Notes under the pieces: generated by a model
Seen by the model: only the letters and a program-made list of their open reading frames with translations
What the model was told of the DNA's origin: nothing
Databases searched by the model: none
Part shown: one piece after another, positions 10,698-23,549 of the stretch
Numbering within the stretch: the first letter of the stretch is position 1
How the letters are laid out: every line of letters starts with the position of its first letter
Translations under genes and position numbers: made by a program
Assembly (NCBI GenBank): GCA_950295325.1
Contig: OX485808.1
Location: 31,769,180-31,826,526, forward strand
Direction: 5' to 3'
Length of the DNA stretch: 57,347 bases
Origin: Polytrichum commune
Lineage: Eukaryota > Streptophyta > Polytrichopsida > Polytrichales > Polytrichaceae

Positions 10698-13600
10698 ATG
10701 GGTGGTGAATCTTCATCTTCGAGCGTAGAAAGTGGAGGGGAAGGAGGAGGAGGAGGAGGAGGAGGAACAATGGGGATTCAGACAGAGATGATTCGTATAG
10801 CCGGTGCACAATTATGTCTCATAGATGGCGAGGAAAGCGTGCACATGCAGAGCGGCGATTTTGCGTTATCGCTGCTCAAACAAACCCATTCGCCGTTGGC
10901 GGTAGTCGTAGCAAATGTAGGAGAAGTGCAGTGGCCTGTAGGCAAAGATGCTCCGGTGCTTAAAGTGTGGACTCGGCGTTACACTTTTGCACTTCCGGGC
11001 CTAGTCTATGGATTGATCCTTCCCGAAACCACATCAAATATCGTTCTGCAACAACTGGAAAATATCTTAGCTCGCTACTGCGCATTCCAAATCCACCATG
11101 AGATCGCCAACTCAGGTATAGTGATTAATCTCCATCCATCATGCTTCCACCTAACCTTTACCCTTAACCTTACAGTTCGAATGATGAATTTTGGCGCCAA
11201 TTCTAGCAACTGGGTGGAGGTCATCGAGTTAGCTTATGGATTTGACGCCTTGCAGCGTCATCACGTGTTTTCGAAATTCCTGTGTTCGGATAACTTGTCC
11301 CTATCCTGAAGTTTGTCATTGAACAATCGCATCAGATGTGCAGTTTCTTGCTACTTTTAGAAGCTGTAGTCTATATGGCGATGGTGAAGGTGTTGCATGA
11401 TTTGGTAAAAGAAATGCTCTTAGTCTAATCTCTGACCATTTCTGATGAATTGGTGGTGTTTTAGCAACTGGGTGTTGTTAGTGGCGCCATTTTAGCGATT
11501 TCTGTTGAGTTGGCGCCTTGTAGCATGTGTGGTCTGGTTGTTTGTGCCTTGAAGTTTGTCATCTTGATTCGATCTGTATGTTTGCCGTTCTCGAAGCTGT
11601 AGTAATGATGGTGATGTTGGTTTATGATTTAGGTTGAGGAATTTAATGTTCGGTAAATTCGATCTTTATGTTCTAAAGTGTTGATGGAAGTAGTTTCAGA
11701 AAGCAGTTCGAGGGAGTTGTGATGAACATTGGTGTGGGTCCCACGGTCCATTTACCGTCTATGATAGATTATGCAATTGTTGCCAAATTGGTTTGTCGAA
11801 TGTAGTATTAGGGAATATGGGGTTTCACAGTTCCGGTGGTTCGGTCCGACTGTGTGTGTCCTTTGCTGTTTTCACCCATCCCATCCATAGATTTGTATGG
11901 CTGTCAAATTTGAAGCTGGAGTTAAAACGATGAGGGTTGAAGAATGTGATGTTGGGTTTCAATTCACTGTGAGGTTTTTATCTGTTGATTAAACAGTTTT
12001 TCACAATTTCGGCATTTAAGTTGTCGGTGCCTCTAAGTTTTGTCACCCAACCCCATCACATCCGTATGCTTGCCGCTTTTGGAGTTGTAGCCTCAACGAC
12101 GAGGGTGGGTCATGATTTGGATTGATAAATTTCACGTTGGGTACAAATTTATGGGAAATTTATGTAGCATTCATGGGTTACTAGGATTGAGGAATTTGTT
12201 GCTGTAGCCATGGAAATAATATATGGCCTCCGACGTAGCAACCATGGGTATTGGGTTTTGAGAAATTCTTGTTGCCAATATGGATATTGAATCGTACAAT
12301 CACATTATAAGTGAACAGTGTTCAAATCGAAGAACTTTATTTCTTGCACTTTTTCCCCCTACAGCTTCGGTGAAAAAACATTTATTGTGCGAGTTTGAAC
12401 TTGCTGAATAACCTTATGATTGGGGTTAAAAAAATCGATGTAACAATCACGGGTGTTGGGGTTAAGGAATTTGATGTTGCCACTATGGGTATTGAGAATA
12501 ACAATCATATTCAAGTGGATAGGGTAAAAACTGGTATAGCTTTACTTCCGTACTCTACAGCGCTTGTCTTAAAATAATTTATGTGTGTTTGAACTTGCAG
12601 AACAACACCAAATTGTGACAACTTCAGCTCCCGGCGACGAGACGAAATACTGGACAGCCGTAGCTCCAGAGGTGGAAAGCGTCAGCTCTCGGGTAGCCCG
12701 CCAGATTGGCAGTACATCGACCATTGTAGCCGAGAGCATCATGATGGGAGGCGACTGGGCCGCATTAGGAATCAAGCAAGGAGGTGCATTGTTGAAGCGA
12801 AAAGGGCCAGACACTCCAGTGAGCGATGGTGGAGTGAGTCCCCGAATGATGAAACGCATGCAACAAGCTCGCCGAATGTCAGCCGTGGCCAAAGTGGTAT
12901 CAAGAACACTTCTTAAAGGAACAATTAGCGCTACAGGTCATGTGTCTCGCACTTTAGGATTGGATGTGAACGCACCGAGTGACGAAATGTCGACGCGAAA
13001 TGTAGCAGTGGCAAGCGTGGACGCTTTTGGCAAAGTGGTGGAAGCTGTAGAAACCGCTGGGAAATCTGTGTATGGGGTAACTCGGTCTGTAGGAACTGAT
13101 ATTGCCCAAGAGAGATTTGGGTCCCAAGCTGGACAGGTTTTGCAAGATGGTTTAAGCTCGGTGGGGAATGTGATCAATACCGCTTGGACATTGAACAAGA
13201 TGGGGGTGAAAATGTTACTTCGAGTGGCGGCTGCTTCCACAGCGTTGAATCTGCGAAGTGGATCTGCTCAGGTGACACCAATCAATTCGCCATTAAAGAT
13301 CGAGCAACCCACAAATTCCTCCCCAGTGAGTTCGGTGACATCTTCTCCTTTGCAACATCAGATAACTCTTTCCCCACCGCAGCATCTCCAGAATCTACAT
13401 GACGCTGCTGTTCCTTTGAATCTCTTGCCGCCTGCGAATTATGGACATAATCATCACCACCATAACCCTCAACCATTGCAAACTTCCCAACTCTTCCCAA
13501 CTACTGCTGGGCAGTTGAGAGGCTCCAGTTCTCTTGTAGGTTTGCCTACAGCCACTCTTTTTAACCCTTTCATGCCAGCTGGGAATTATACCACTTCAAT

Positions 13601-13706
13601 CCCTCCTGGGCCTAGGCCTAATAGTCCGTTCCAGCAATACCACCGAACCATGCCTCAACAAAGCCATCAAGCTCCGTTTTCCTTTCCTTATGATGATAAG
13701 AATTAG
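10698..13706 (+). CDS. Senescence/ERD7-domain protein, two coding exons
   Basis: Coding exons are 10698-11115 and 12601-13706; the GTATAG donor and TTGCAG acceptor join in frame and give 507 residues ending in TAG. Residues 31-135 match the N-terminal region of plant senescence/dehydration proteins (Arabidopsis ERD7 family), including the EVQWPVGKD stretch. The Senescence domain runs from about KYWTAVAPEV (155) to about residue 356 and has the family's Gly/Ala-rich, membrane-associating helices. In this family such proteins associate with lipids and membranes and are often stress- or senescence-induced; that role is inferred here. Residues 2-24 are Ser/Gly-rich, and 357-507 form a Pro/Ser/Gln/His-rich tail longer than in typical relatives. 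I chose the ATG at 10698; a second ATG at 10770 (MGIQTEM) lies closer to the conserved region and could be the true start. The single intron is 1485 bp. Confidence 0.93.
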
Positions 13707-15916
13707 TCATGTATGGTGGTGATGTGTTATCATCATCATTCAAGGAGGTGATGGGAGATACAGAGACAGAAACAGAGACAGAGATGGAGAATGTCTCCTT
13801 GGGGTCATGTTAGAGGCAAACAAGAAATCTATGTGTGGCGGGTGATTTTGAAGATGTGGTGAAGAAGGGGGAGGGAGAGAGGGAAAATATGGGGAAAGGA
13901 ATGGTCATCTGCCTGGAGAAATGTTTGCAAGAGTATGGCAATTTTGCACAAAGAGAGACTCAGTAGGACAAATTACTCCGCCATTTTGTATAGACACCTG
14001 ATCATGTCTCCAGTATGAGAGGATTCAAAAGGAGAGTATCATTCGAGCATTACCACTTCATCAAATCACGTGCCTATTTCCTCCCACCTCTTAAGAGTGA
14101 CTCAGGTAAGCTAGTCGATATGCAAATCTTTCACCACATCATCATGTGCACATCGACTTACTTTGCACATGAAAATTAACATTGTTGAGACTGCTTTTCC
14201 TTGGAAGAAGATGAAGAAAATGATCATCATCATGCACTTCCCTTCTTTCCAATCTGTGGGCATTTTTACTGCTGGAACATGATCTGGCAGCACGTGTCAG
14301 AGATTTCCCCTCCAAATGGGTGTGAGGAGTAAATAGCTATAAGTTGTGACTTTTTAAGCGTAGAGTTGGACTTGTTTCTGTATAGATTTCCTGTAGGAGT
14401 AGGATTAAGCATTAGCAGATTATAGAGAAAACTGATTGAGTGCAGTCTGTAGGTGGATAGTGCCAAGTTTTAGAGCAGATTGACTTGCAACGAAAGAAAT
14501 CCTTGGTAGGATAGAATCAGATTCTGGTTGGTACAAATCCAAGAGATGGTGGGGAACATGAGAAAATCCACTCTGTGAATTACCGTCCATGGCATGTTAC
14601 AAGCATGTCGATTGAGACAGACAATGTGTGCAGAGGAATTTAGTGTCCAGGTTTCCAATTGTCATCAAGAGCATCGACAATGTGAGTCAAATATCAAACT
14701 TATCCTTCCCTCTCCAAACTCAATGGTGTATGTCTCCTAATTTAATCGCACCCAGTTTCTTTGCCATCGATTGGTTGATATGATCAATTTCGTTAGGTAT
14801 GTGCTCATTTTATTATCAATTCCCCCACGAACTTGATCAATCTGTTCTGCTGTGCTGAATGACGTTTGAAGTTTATGTGAAATTTCCGAATCAGTGTGCA
14901 ACATAATATGATAAATGTGGATGGTGAATTTGCAGTTGTTACTTAATGGAGGGTAGACATTTGTTATGCTACCTCTATTACTGTGGGTATTGCATTTCTA
15001 AAAGATGAAGTGGTATATGAGATAAGGTTCCTTTGCATCATTTATTTCTGTAGTGTGGAAATGAATCCGGAAATCAAGAAACATATAGCATGGAGTTTGC
15101 TAGTTAATTAAACTTGAAATACACATTAGTCAGCTAAAAGTTGAGTTGTTCTCTACGACATCTGTTTGAAACTTGTGTGCAATTTCCAAATCAGATTGCA
15201 GTACGAATATGCATGATCAATCTGCAGTCTCAAACTGAGGCTAATGATTTTATATAGGCTACCTCTGCTGTTATGAACATTGCAAATATGAAATATGAAT
15301 TGGTGTGATTGTTGAGTTCATTGTATCATTGGCTGCAGTTAGGGTCATGGAATGGAGTCTTCTACTTAACAACTAGGAAACTCGTGACATAAAGCTTAAT
15401 TTTTCTTAGTAATGAAATGTCTAGACTTTGTTTACCACTCTTTGACTTCCTCAGGTTCAACATACAATCTGCATGTGCATTGATGCATGAATCTTTGATG
15501 ATGAATTTCATGCAACCTTTGCATTCAGCCGTTCCTCACAGCTCTTTGGTGTCGGTGTCCTTTAAAACTTAGTTCGTATGTTTTCACATGACATACAATC
15601 TTGCTTTCATACATTGCCTTTTGTTTTGAAATGTGATTGATTGATTCTACCCAGCAACCACTCTGTGCATGAGAAGTATTTTTGAACCAGGATGTGCAGG
15701 ACTTCAAACATTGGTAGTTTGTCACATGAGTCATTGTGTTTGCAAGGGTTTCACTTTCATCAAAATTATCCAGAGAGTCCTGCAAAGAGGCAGAGTCCTG
15801 CACTCCATGTTCGGTGCAGGTTTTTGCTATGAACAGCATTCAAGAATCAAGGATATGGTGTCAAAGTCTGATTCCAGAGATGGCTACAACTCCCATGAAC
15901 CCTTATGCACTTAATT
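13707..15916. other. 3' flank of the ERD7-like gene; no further gene seen
   Basis: The stretch after the stop codon presumably contains the 3' UTR, but I cannot fix a polyadenylation site. Short frames at 15525-15839 (-) and 15669-15914 (+) overlap and lack domains. No TIR-bounded element was found. Confidence 0.4.
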
Positions 15917-16280
15917 AATTTAAATGCATATGAATACTTTGTGAAAGTACAAGGTATTAACTCGACTATAATACTGAACATACTAAAAATAAAGCTGCAA
16001 AATTTGGTTCCATTTTAAGAATGACAAAGACCCTTGCAATGGCAAGTCACAAAAATCATAACCTCGGTGCTAATGAGGGTTTTGACTTCCTAGTTATTTA
16101 CATGCTTTATTGGCGATTTCATTTTGAAAATGAAATCCTAGTCAACCGCTTCTTTACTCAATGGAAGTGAACATATATATTGAATTTTGGACCTTAAAAG
16201 TGAAATGCACTCAATATGGGATTTGTGGATAAGTAGTCTTCAAGAATGCAAGGGCAATGGTTTTTTTGAAGTCGGGCGGG
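15917..16280 (+). repeat. Dispersed repeat, copy 1 (partner at 38620)
   Basis: It aligns over its length with 38620-38990. Shared blocks are ATGAATACTTYGTGAAAGTA, AAGGTATTAACT, CATGCTTTATTG, GAACATATATATTG, GCACTCAATATGGG and AAGAATSCAAGGGCAA. The copies have many substitutions and small indels, so both are old. A CGGGCGGGCGGGC tract follows here but not at the partner. The class is unknown. Confidence 0.7.
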
Positions 16281-17589
16281 CGGGCAGCAGTTTTCGGTCG
16301 GGTCCATAAAATCTAAAAAATTTGGGCGGGCGGCTGCCCCTGCCCGAATCTACCTCCCCTATAAGTTCGTTGGGGGAACTTTAACGTCCCCATGTTTTTA
16401 CAAGGAAAAATTTCTAAGAAACACTTGGAGGTGTCCATGACATTGCTAAGCCTCATGATCCCTCACCCTTTCTAAATAAAAGAGATGTGATCTTCCATGA
16501 GGACCTTGCCGTAGCACTAAGACTATAATTGTTTTTTTTTGGAGAACCATAGGATGTTCATTCCAAGCCCTTAGCCGTACTATTCTCATGCCTAGGCTAA
16601 GTGGCAAGTGAAGCTCAACAATGTTATGGTGGCCCATCTAAAGAGTTGGGTCCATTTTAGGAGCTAGACTTGTGCTAAAGTTCTTGAGAGGGTTAACTAA
16701 ACCAACCTAAAAACTACATGTTGGCTTGTTAGTCACATGCCAACTAGCAATTTAATTAGGCAAGATGGAAAGCCCGCGACTTCACAAAGAAGCTTGAATC
16801 TCTTGATTTAAGAAACTCATCATATGCTTCCATTCTTTAGTAGAAAACATGGTCCCAAACAACATGATTTTGCATAACATGCTTGTAAATTGGTGTCACA
16901 AATCCATGAGGAGTCTAGATTGGACATGATTATTTAACAAAGCAAGTGCTTGGAACTTGTTGTTTAAGACCAAGTTTCCTACTAACACCATTTATGGTAT
17001 TTAGTGTCACATGCATAATAGTGTCACTTACCCTATATCGAGGCGTATGTTGGGTTACACTTATGATCAACAATGAGTGTCACCTCATGACACTTGTTGT
17101 TCAAGTGCACTCACTAATATCTTGGCATGAGTATGTTGAATAGTGTTATGAGGTGCACGCCTATGTTACACAATGGTCTACAAGTTAACACTAAAGTGTA
17201 CACAAATGACACTTGGCATTGGTATCCTCAAGAATGTCTTTCTCTTGCGTACTAAAATGTAAACACATGACACTTGCCATTAGTATGCCCAAGCACACTA
17301 AAATGTAAAACTATCATCTCAATTATCCCAATGTGCCATGCTAAATGCCATGATGTAACTTAGTTTTCACTTTAAAAAGCTACTTATGTTGACAAATAGT
17401 ATCATATTGGCATTCAATGGACGTGACACTTTGAGACCTCTAGGCATCTAGTTTAGGCCCTTCGTAAGTAATAATACAAAAAACCATAAACATGGTAGTG
17501 ATTCGAGAGTTTCCAAATAATTGTATTGCCACACAATCCTCTAACACTATCCTATGGGCCCATAAAGATGTTGAATATAATCCAAGAAT

Positions 17590-18020
17590 TAAGGATGAGT
17601 TTTCATGTAGGCCACCTGCCCGCCAAATTCTAGTGTGAATAAGGACAAACCTCCTCAAATGTTGTAGAGGAAATATGATGGAATAGAGTTCGTATGTGCC
17701 AACTAGCTACTCCCATCTTCTCAAATCCGGGCCCACTTATTAACCTCCTCCTCCCAATTACCAAGGATGGAATACTAGACCAACATTGGTTCTCTAGAGT
17801 TTTCAACAGGTCAAATCCTTCGGTGACTGGCACTTGTAGGTTAAAAATTCTTTAGTGAGCGCATGAAAGTCTAGCAGCCCATGTCCACGGCCCTCCACAT
17901 TCTAACGGACCACCAAAATATGGTTGAATGACAACTTGTACTTAACTACATGCGAACACCTCTGATCCATTATTATCTAGAAGCTATTGGGCGAGTGACC
18001 TACATGAACACTCACCCTAA
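17590..18020 (+). mobile_element. PIF/Harbinger-like MITE, uninterrupted copy
   Basis: The ends read AAGGATGAGTTTTCATGTAGG and, on the other strand, TTAGGGTGAGTGTTCATGTAGG. The ~431-bp interior aligns in reverse with 22439-23599 once two insertions are removed there. This copy therefore shows the empty sites of both: the TAAGGAC region at about 17637 and GCCAACTAGCTACTC at about 17698. Confidence 0.75.
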
Positions 18021-18597
18021 TAAGCACACATCTTATCAGTCTACCAAATTCAAGTTGAATATGGATTAACTAAAAACTTACCTGTTTTTTAAAAGAAAAC
18101 AACCTCTTTAGCACATTAACTTGTAGCAAGACGACCCCATATAATAGGTTTCCATTTCCCTCAACATGACAATATGACGGCTGGGGCAGAACTTAAAGTT
18201 TCTTCATAAGAAAGGCCAAAATCATTGCCTATACCCTAAGATAGAATCTCTCTCTCTCGCTTAGTGTGTATGTTTGACAAATTTCATTTGACGTTCAACT
18301 TCAAATCCAAAATGTCACGTGATGTTTTCAAAAACAAAAATGAATGTCAATTGACATCTACATCTTTTTCTAAAATGTCACCTCAATGTCACATGCACAG
18401 TAGTACATGACATTTTAATTTCTAAAGTGTCAATTGACGTGTGGTTTTTTTCTTCCCAAGTCACACTACATGTCAAAATCTAAATCGTGGATGTCAATTG
18501 ACATACAGTTTATTTTTGTGCAAGTTTTTGCGTGTCAAATGTTAAAAACTTGCAAAAACTTTGTCAAACATACACATTGCTCGCGCTCATGTCCAAG

Positions 18598-18793
18598 GAG
18601 ATTTTTGGGCATAAGTTAATCGGTCAAAATCCTAGTGTTTCCAAGTCCAAATGGTTAGTTGTTGTGATCTTTCGGTTTTTCTTGAATAATATGAGGTACA
18701 TTCCATAGATTTTTTTTGGAAACGATCGATAATTCTCCTATAGCCTTGAAACTTCAACCGGTTATTTCTCAAACTCAACCAGTTTATCTGTAA
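18598..18793 (-). repeat. R-family repeat, reverse copy
   Basis: It contains the reverse complement of the family landmarks: TTTTTGGGCATAA, CCTAGTGTTTCCAAGTCCAA, GATCTTTCGG, AACCGGTTATTTCTCAAACT and a terminal CTGTAACT. It directly abuts the MITE at 18797. The sequence from 16281 to 17589 and 18021 to 18597 contains no gene that I can support. Confidence 0.6.
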
Positions 18794-18796
18794 CTA

Positions 18797-19170
18797 CACT
18801 AAATATGATATTTAGTGTCACCAATTCCTAATTGTCTTGCTCAATACTAATTGTAAACCGCGGTGTAGTGTCACCAACACTAAATGTTGATCCAACATTA
18901 TTTGTCATTCCTTTGAAATTTTTGGGGGGGATTATAGATTAACATTGTTGCAATTACTGTCACTTACCAAGTGATTTTTCATCCAAAATTTAATCATCCA
19001 TGACACTATTTCGTCACAAGTTGTTGACAAGAGAAGGTAGGGTTTTGGCCGATGGTTGAACTCATTCATCATGCATGACAATATTTGTTCAGTTATTCAT
19101 AAGAAGTGTCATCCGAAAAGTTATCATAGTGACACAAAATACCATATGACACTAAATATCATATTTAGTG
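18797..19170 (+). mobile_element. TA-target MITE with palindromic termini
   Basis: Each end is CACTAAATATGATATTTAGTG or its reverse complement, so each terminus is itself palindromic. TA flanks both sides (18795-18796 and 19171-19172). The 374-bp interior matches 40495-40860 and, in reverse, 21160-21483. The TA duplication places it with the Tc1/mariner superfamily. Confidence 0.8.
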
Positions 19171-19276
19171 TAGCAGTCAGTTCTGCCCGTCCATGGTCTC
19201 TCACTCTCACTCTAAGGGCCACTTCGCACACGAGCCAAGAGCCATGACCATGAAATTTTGAGGGGGCCATTCACGG

Positions 19277-19994
19277 TTGGGGTACTACTTTTGGCCGTCT
19301 AACGGAAAACGGACTTTTTGGATAACTTCACATGCTTGGTATGCTTAGATTTGTATTGTGAAGCATATTTTGGATCATACCTACATTTCATACTCCATAT
19401 CGAGTACACTGACAAAGTTAATTTAGAAGGGATAGGGTCATCTAAGATATCCTTTTGATTCCTTAAAGGACATTCAGGAGTGTTGTCTTAATTGTTCACC
19501 TTAGGATCAAGGAATGAAAAGGACAACAAGAATCAATTGAAACGATCCCAAATTTTTTCCTCACACTCATTGTTCAAGTGTGTACCAATAGAACCAAATA
19601 TGTATTGAATAGCAATTGCCCAACTTTACATGTGGCACCAAACATGTCCAAATATACATATACTCACGGCCACATGTAAAAGGAACGTCTAGTATTAGAA
19701 TTGGACAAAAAATTTTATATGAATGGACACATGACACTTTTACCAAGGTACCAAGATACATAACAAGAAATAATTGACCACCAATGCACACCTAAATAGC
19801 AAAAAAATGCCACTGATGTGGCCTAGGGTTTAGGGTGATTATTAAATAATAATAAAAATATTTCTTGATAAAGCTTATGAACTATTTACTTATTTATGTA
19901 AAATTTATTGATCAAATAATAGTAAATCATGATAAAAAACCAAGATCAATGCGACAAAGTCCTTAAGTCCTTTGTCCCAAAAGTAGTACCCCAA
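19277..19994. mobile_element. Nested element with 18-bp inverted ends
   Basis: TTGGGGTACTACTTTTGG at 19277-19294 is exactly reverse-complemented at 19977-19994. It lies inside the Harbinger-like copy, whose own sequence resumes as GCATGATAAAATAGAA just to the right. No clear target duplication and no coding sequence are visible, so the class is unknown. Confidence 0.65.
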
Positions 19995-20262
19995 CGCATG
20001 ATAAAATAGAACAAGAAAACGGTAGAACCGTGAGGCTCTATCCTTTACTATGAAAGACTACAATTATAGTTGTCCACTTTGCTCATGCCAATCCATGGCT
20101 ATTTACTATACCAAACCTTTCTTGGATTTTGTGCACCTTCTTCTCAAATGCACGTCAAGGATTTTGATATCACCCGAAGTTTTTAGAATAAATAATCAAG
20201 AACTGCCGAAATAACTATACTTAACTAGATTTCTTTCAATGCATTTTAGGGAGCAATTATAG

Positions 20263-20265
<3 letters not shown>

Positions 20266-20323
<58 letters not shown>

Positions 20324-20332
20324 TATACATAT
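20266..20332. repeat. (TA)n followed by (CA)n microsatellite
   Basis: A run of about 21 TA dinucleotides passes directly into ACACACACAC and then ATATACATATATA. The repetitive Ile/Tyr frame over it is an artefact. Confidence 0.95.
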
Positions 20333-21159
20333 ATAATCATAGTTAACATCCACATTAAATAAAGTGGACCAAAAATAACAAGAACAAGTAACGTTCAAGT
20401 GTGAACACAAAGTGGTTAGGAAATTTGCTCTTGAAACGAAGAAGTTGATGCATAGCCACCGTCCTACAGACAGAGCCAATAAACCAACGGTTTTGAGCGT
20501 TCAGAGTGCCATGGTCTCCCGGTGGTTTTGTGTTAGGCCTACCTCCAAGAGATGGGTTTTGAAAATAGTCCAAGTGACCATGAAACATGATCCACTCGAT
20601 GCCATGTAAGAATCCATGTAAACTTTACATCCATCTTGCATTCACACACTCCATTGGTCCCTCAAGCGCAGTGTGACGCTTAAACTTGGACCGGCTCCAC
20701 CGTTTCCACCAATAAGAGTGCTTTAAGTTAAATGGCCATGGGCTCTCAGTCTCGTGTGTGAAGTGGCCCTACCTCTCTCTTCTCTCTCTCTCTCTCTTTC
20801 TAGGCTCTCGATCTCCTGTTTTCTCGATTCCTGGAAGCATGTCATGGAAAGCTTCTTTTTATAGTATTAATCTCGACGATCCTTCTTCACTGTCCGAGTT
20901 TATAACAACTGCTTGCCAGGCGGACTGACACCTGGCACCCGGGCCATTACCATGGTGCCAGATGGACATGCTGATTAGGTTTCTTGCAGAAGGTTGTAAC
21001 TCCAGAGCAGAGGGCTTGACGAGGCCCTTTTTACGTTATGTTATTTTTATTTTATTTTATGTTTTTTCTCCTTTTTTTTTACCCTCTTTCCGACAGGTTT
21101 GCGGAAACCACGAAACGAATGGTTCCCATCAACAGCAGTGGTGATGAGGAAGTGATACT

Positions 21160-21662
21160 AATAAATGTGGTATTTAGTGTCGTATGGTGTTTAAAGACAC
21201 TATGGTGACTTTTGGGATGACGCTTCTTTATGAATAAGCGAACGAGTATGGTCATGGGGGATGGATGAGTTCATCCATTGGATGAAACCCTACCTTCTCG
21301 TGTCAGCAACTTGTGATGAAATAATGTCATGGATGAACAATCCACTTGGTAATCAAGTACAGTGATTGCAACACTGTAAATCTATGATCCCCCCCAAACA
21401 TTTACAAGGAATGACAAATAATGTTGGGTTAATGTGTAGTGTTGGTGACACTACACCGCGGTTTACAATTAGTATTGAGGAAGTGTCTGGGGAGATCCTA
21501 GTGTTTCCAAGTGCAACCAGTTAACATGGTGGCATCTTTCAATTTTTCTTTATTAATTTGAGGTATATTCTCTAAATTCTTCTAGAATGAATGGGTTTTT
21601 CTTGACATCTTGAACATTAACTGGTTATTTGTCAAACTCAATGGACTCATCTGTAACTAGCC
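21160..21662 (-). repeat. Reverse TA-target MITE remnant joined to an R-family repeat
   Basis: About 21160-21483 is the reverse complement of the MITE interior (GATGACGCTTCTT, CAGCAACTTGTGATGAAATA, CACTACACCGCGGTTTACAA). The copy breaks off at TTAGTATTGAGG and continues directly as a reverse R-family repeat (TGTTTCCAAGTGCAACC, AACTGGTTATTTGTCAAACT) ending at CTGTAACT. Confidence 0.65.
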
Positions 21663-22756
21663 AAGATAAGGTAAACGGTGCTAACTTAAAACTGTCACTT
21701 TAATCGGTGAGCATAAGGTTCACGTAAGTTAGGGTTTTTTTTTGGTCCCCCCCCCCCCTCCCCTACTTATGTTGGCAAATGAAAATATATTGGCAATTAG
21801 CAGGTGTGACACTTTGAGATCTCTAGACATCTAATTTAGGCCCTTCACAAATAATGTATGTAGCATTTAATACCATAAAGACTGTAGCTTCCTTAAACCA
21901 ATCCATAGGCCCCTGTGTATGATGACGTTGCACATGATGAGGACCCCCGCCTTCATTGCCTAGAACCAACACAACATAGTTGGATACTAGACCCAAGCTA
22001 GATCAAAGCCCAACTAGTAATGATGTGCAAAGCCACATGGCCAACTGCATGATCCCATCCAGTTCGCTTGCAAAACCATCACCTTGCACCCCCCCCCCCT
22101 TCTGCTTTGTGGGCCTACCTCCTTGATTTTGTGAGTAGAGAGGCCAGAACTATCCCCCCCCCCCGGTTGTATAGAATGGCTAGAATAGGCATTGACAAGC
22201 CACCCTAAACCCACCTTGAACCAACCCGAGATAGAGTGGAGCATGTTACCTACCCTACAAGGAGGTAGTGGAGGTTGTTATAAGGTGGTGCCACTAATGG
22301 CACCTAAATCTGTCACTCTGTGGGCCCAAACACTCCTACACTATGGGGATTGTTCAAGGTAGTAGAGTGTTGGCAATTGGGAGGCGTTTATAAGTGTTGG
22401 TTTTGGGTGGGGTGTTGGTTTTAGCATCCTCTACCTTAGGGTGAGTTTCCATGTAGGCCGTTTGCCCACTAGATTCTAGAGATTAGTGGGTAAGAGGTGG
22501 TTTCAGATGTAGTTAAGCACAAGTTGCCATCTAACCACATTTTGGTAGTCCGCTAGAATGTGGAGGGCCGTGGACACGGGCCGCTAGACTTTCATGTGCC
22601 CAATAAAGACTCTCTAACCTACAAGTACTAGTCACCGAAGGATTAAGACTAGTTGAGGATTCCATGAGAACCAATGATGGTCTAGAACTCCATCATTGGT
22701 AACCAGGAGGAGGAGGTTAGTAGGTGGGCCTGGATTTGAGCACATGGGAGTAGCTA

Positions 22757-22973
22757 CACTAAATATGATATTTGGTGTGACTTAATGTTCGGAGTTACAT
22801 GTTCCTATTTTTTTTACTATTAATGTAGTTTTTTACCAAGTAAAGATGTGAATGTTCTATAGTGTCCAAACAACCAATTCGACCATGGTTGGTAAAAAAA
22901 TGAGATGCACAGTATACAATCATAGCATCGCGTAATTCTAAATAGTAAGTCACACTAAATATCATATTTGGCG
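22757..22973. mobile_element. TA-target MITE inside the nested element
   Basis: It begins CACTAAATATGATATTT and ends AAATATCATATTTGGCG, with TA at 22755-22756 and 22974-22975. The related locus near 17698 reads through the site with a single TA. The interior (ACCAAGTAAAGATGTGAATG, GTCCAAACAACC, GCGTAATTCTAAATAGTAA) resembles the short repeats at 28074, 28598 and 50929. Confidence 0.87.
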
Positions 22974-23036
22974 TAGTTGGCACATACAAACCCTACCCCG
23001 CTAGATCTTCTCCACATTTGGGTGGGTTCGTCCTTA

Positions 23037-23549
23037 GGGGCGGTTTACACTATGGACCAAGAGCCATGACCATGAAATTCTAAAATCTGTGATTGGAGAG
23101 TAAAGTGCTCTTGGTCCCATTTGGCTTTACACTACCTTGAAAAAAGGAGAATGACCACTAACTTTGAGGTCCCCAAAAACTACTAAAATCTACCATTTGG
23201 ATAATGTGCCATGGTCCAACGGGTTTTCCGTTGAGGCGAGGCAAAATGCTCGACTCAACGGAAATCAAGGGAGCTGTAAGGCTGAAAATCAGCCATTGGC
23301 CGAATTTTTAAAAAATAAATATTTTAAATATTTTTTTCCCCGATATTTTTTGACGTTACTGTATTTATATTAAAAAAATCAGCCCAAAGTTGTCCCGGTC
23401 CAAATCCACTTTACACTACAAGAGTGACCAAGCCACTCAAAATTCCATTTTTGACTTTTCATGGTCACGGCTCTTGGCCGAGAGCTATGACCATGAAAAT
23501 GATTTAATTTTCTTGGTCATGGCTCTTGGTCCATAGTGTAAACCGCCCC
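23037..23549. mobile_element. PIF/Harbinger-like MITE with ~36-bp perfect ends, TTA duplication
   Basis: The ends begin GGGGCGGTTTACACTATGG, continue ACCAAGAGCCATGACCA and are exactly inverted at the right. TTA flanks at 23034-23036 and 23550-23552. The empty site is visible at about 17637. The element is 513 bp with no coding sequence. ACCAAGAGCCATGACC is also near the ends of the GGGCCACTTC family, so the two are related. Confidence 0.9.

Larger units (their letters stand above)
19216..20769 (-). mobile_element. PIF/Harbinger-like MITE interrupted by other insertions
   Basis: The left end GGGCCACTTCGCACACGAG and right end CTCGTGTGTGAAGTGGCCC match the complete family copies at 26529, 46442 and 51131. 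Flanks are TAA and TAC, a 3-bp duplication with one change. At 1554 bp it is about three times the usual ~500 bp: it contains the element at 19277-19994 and further foreign sequence up to about 20450, including a TA/CA microsatellite. Confidence 0.78.
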
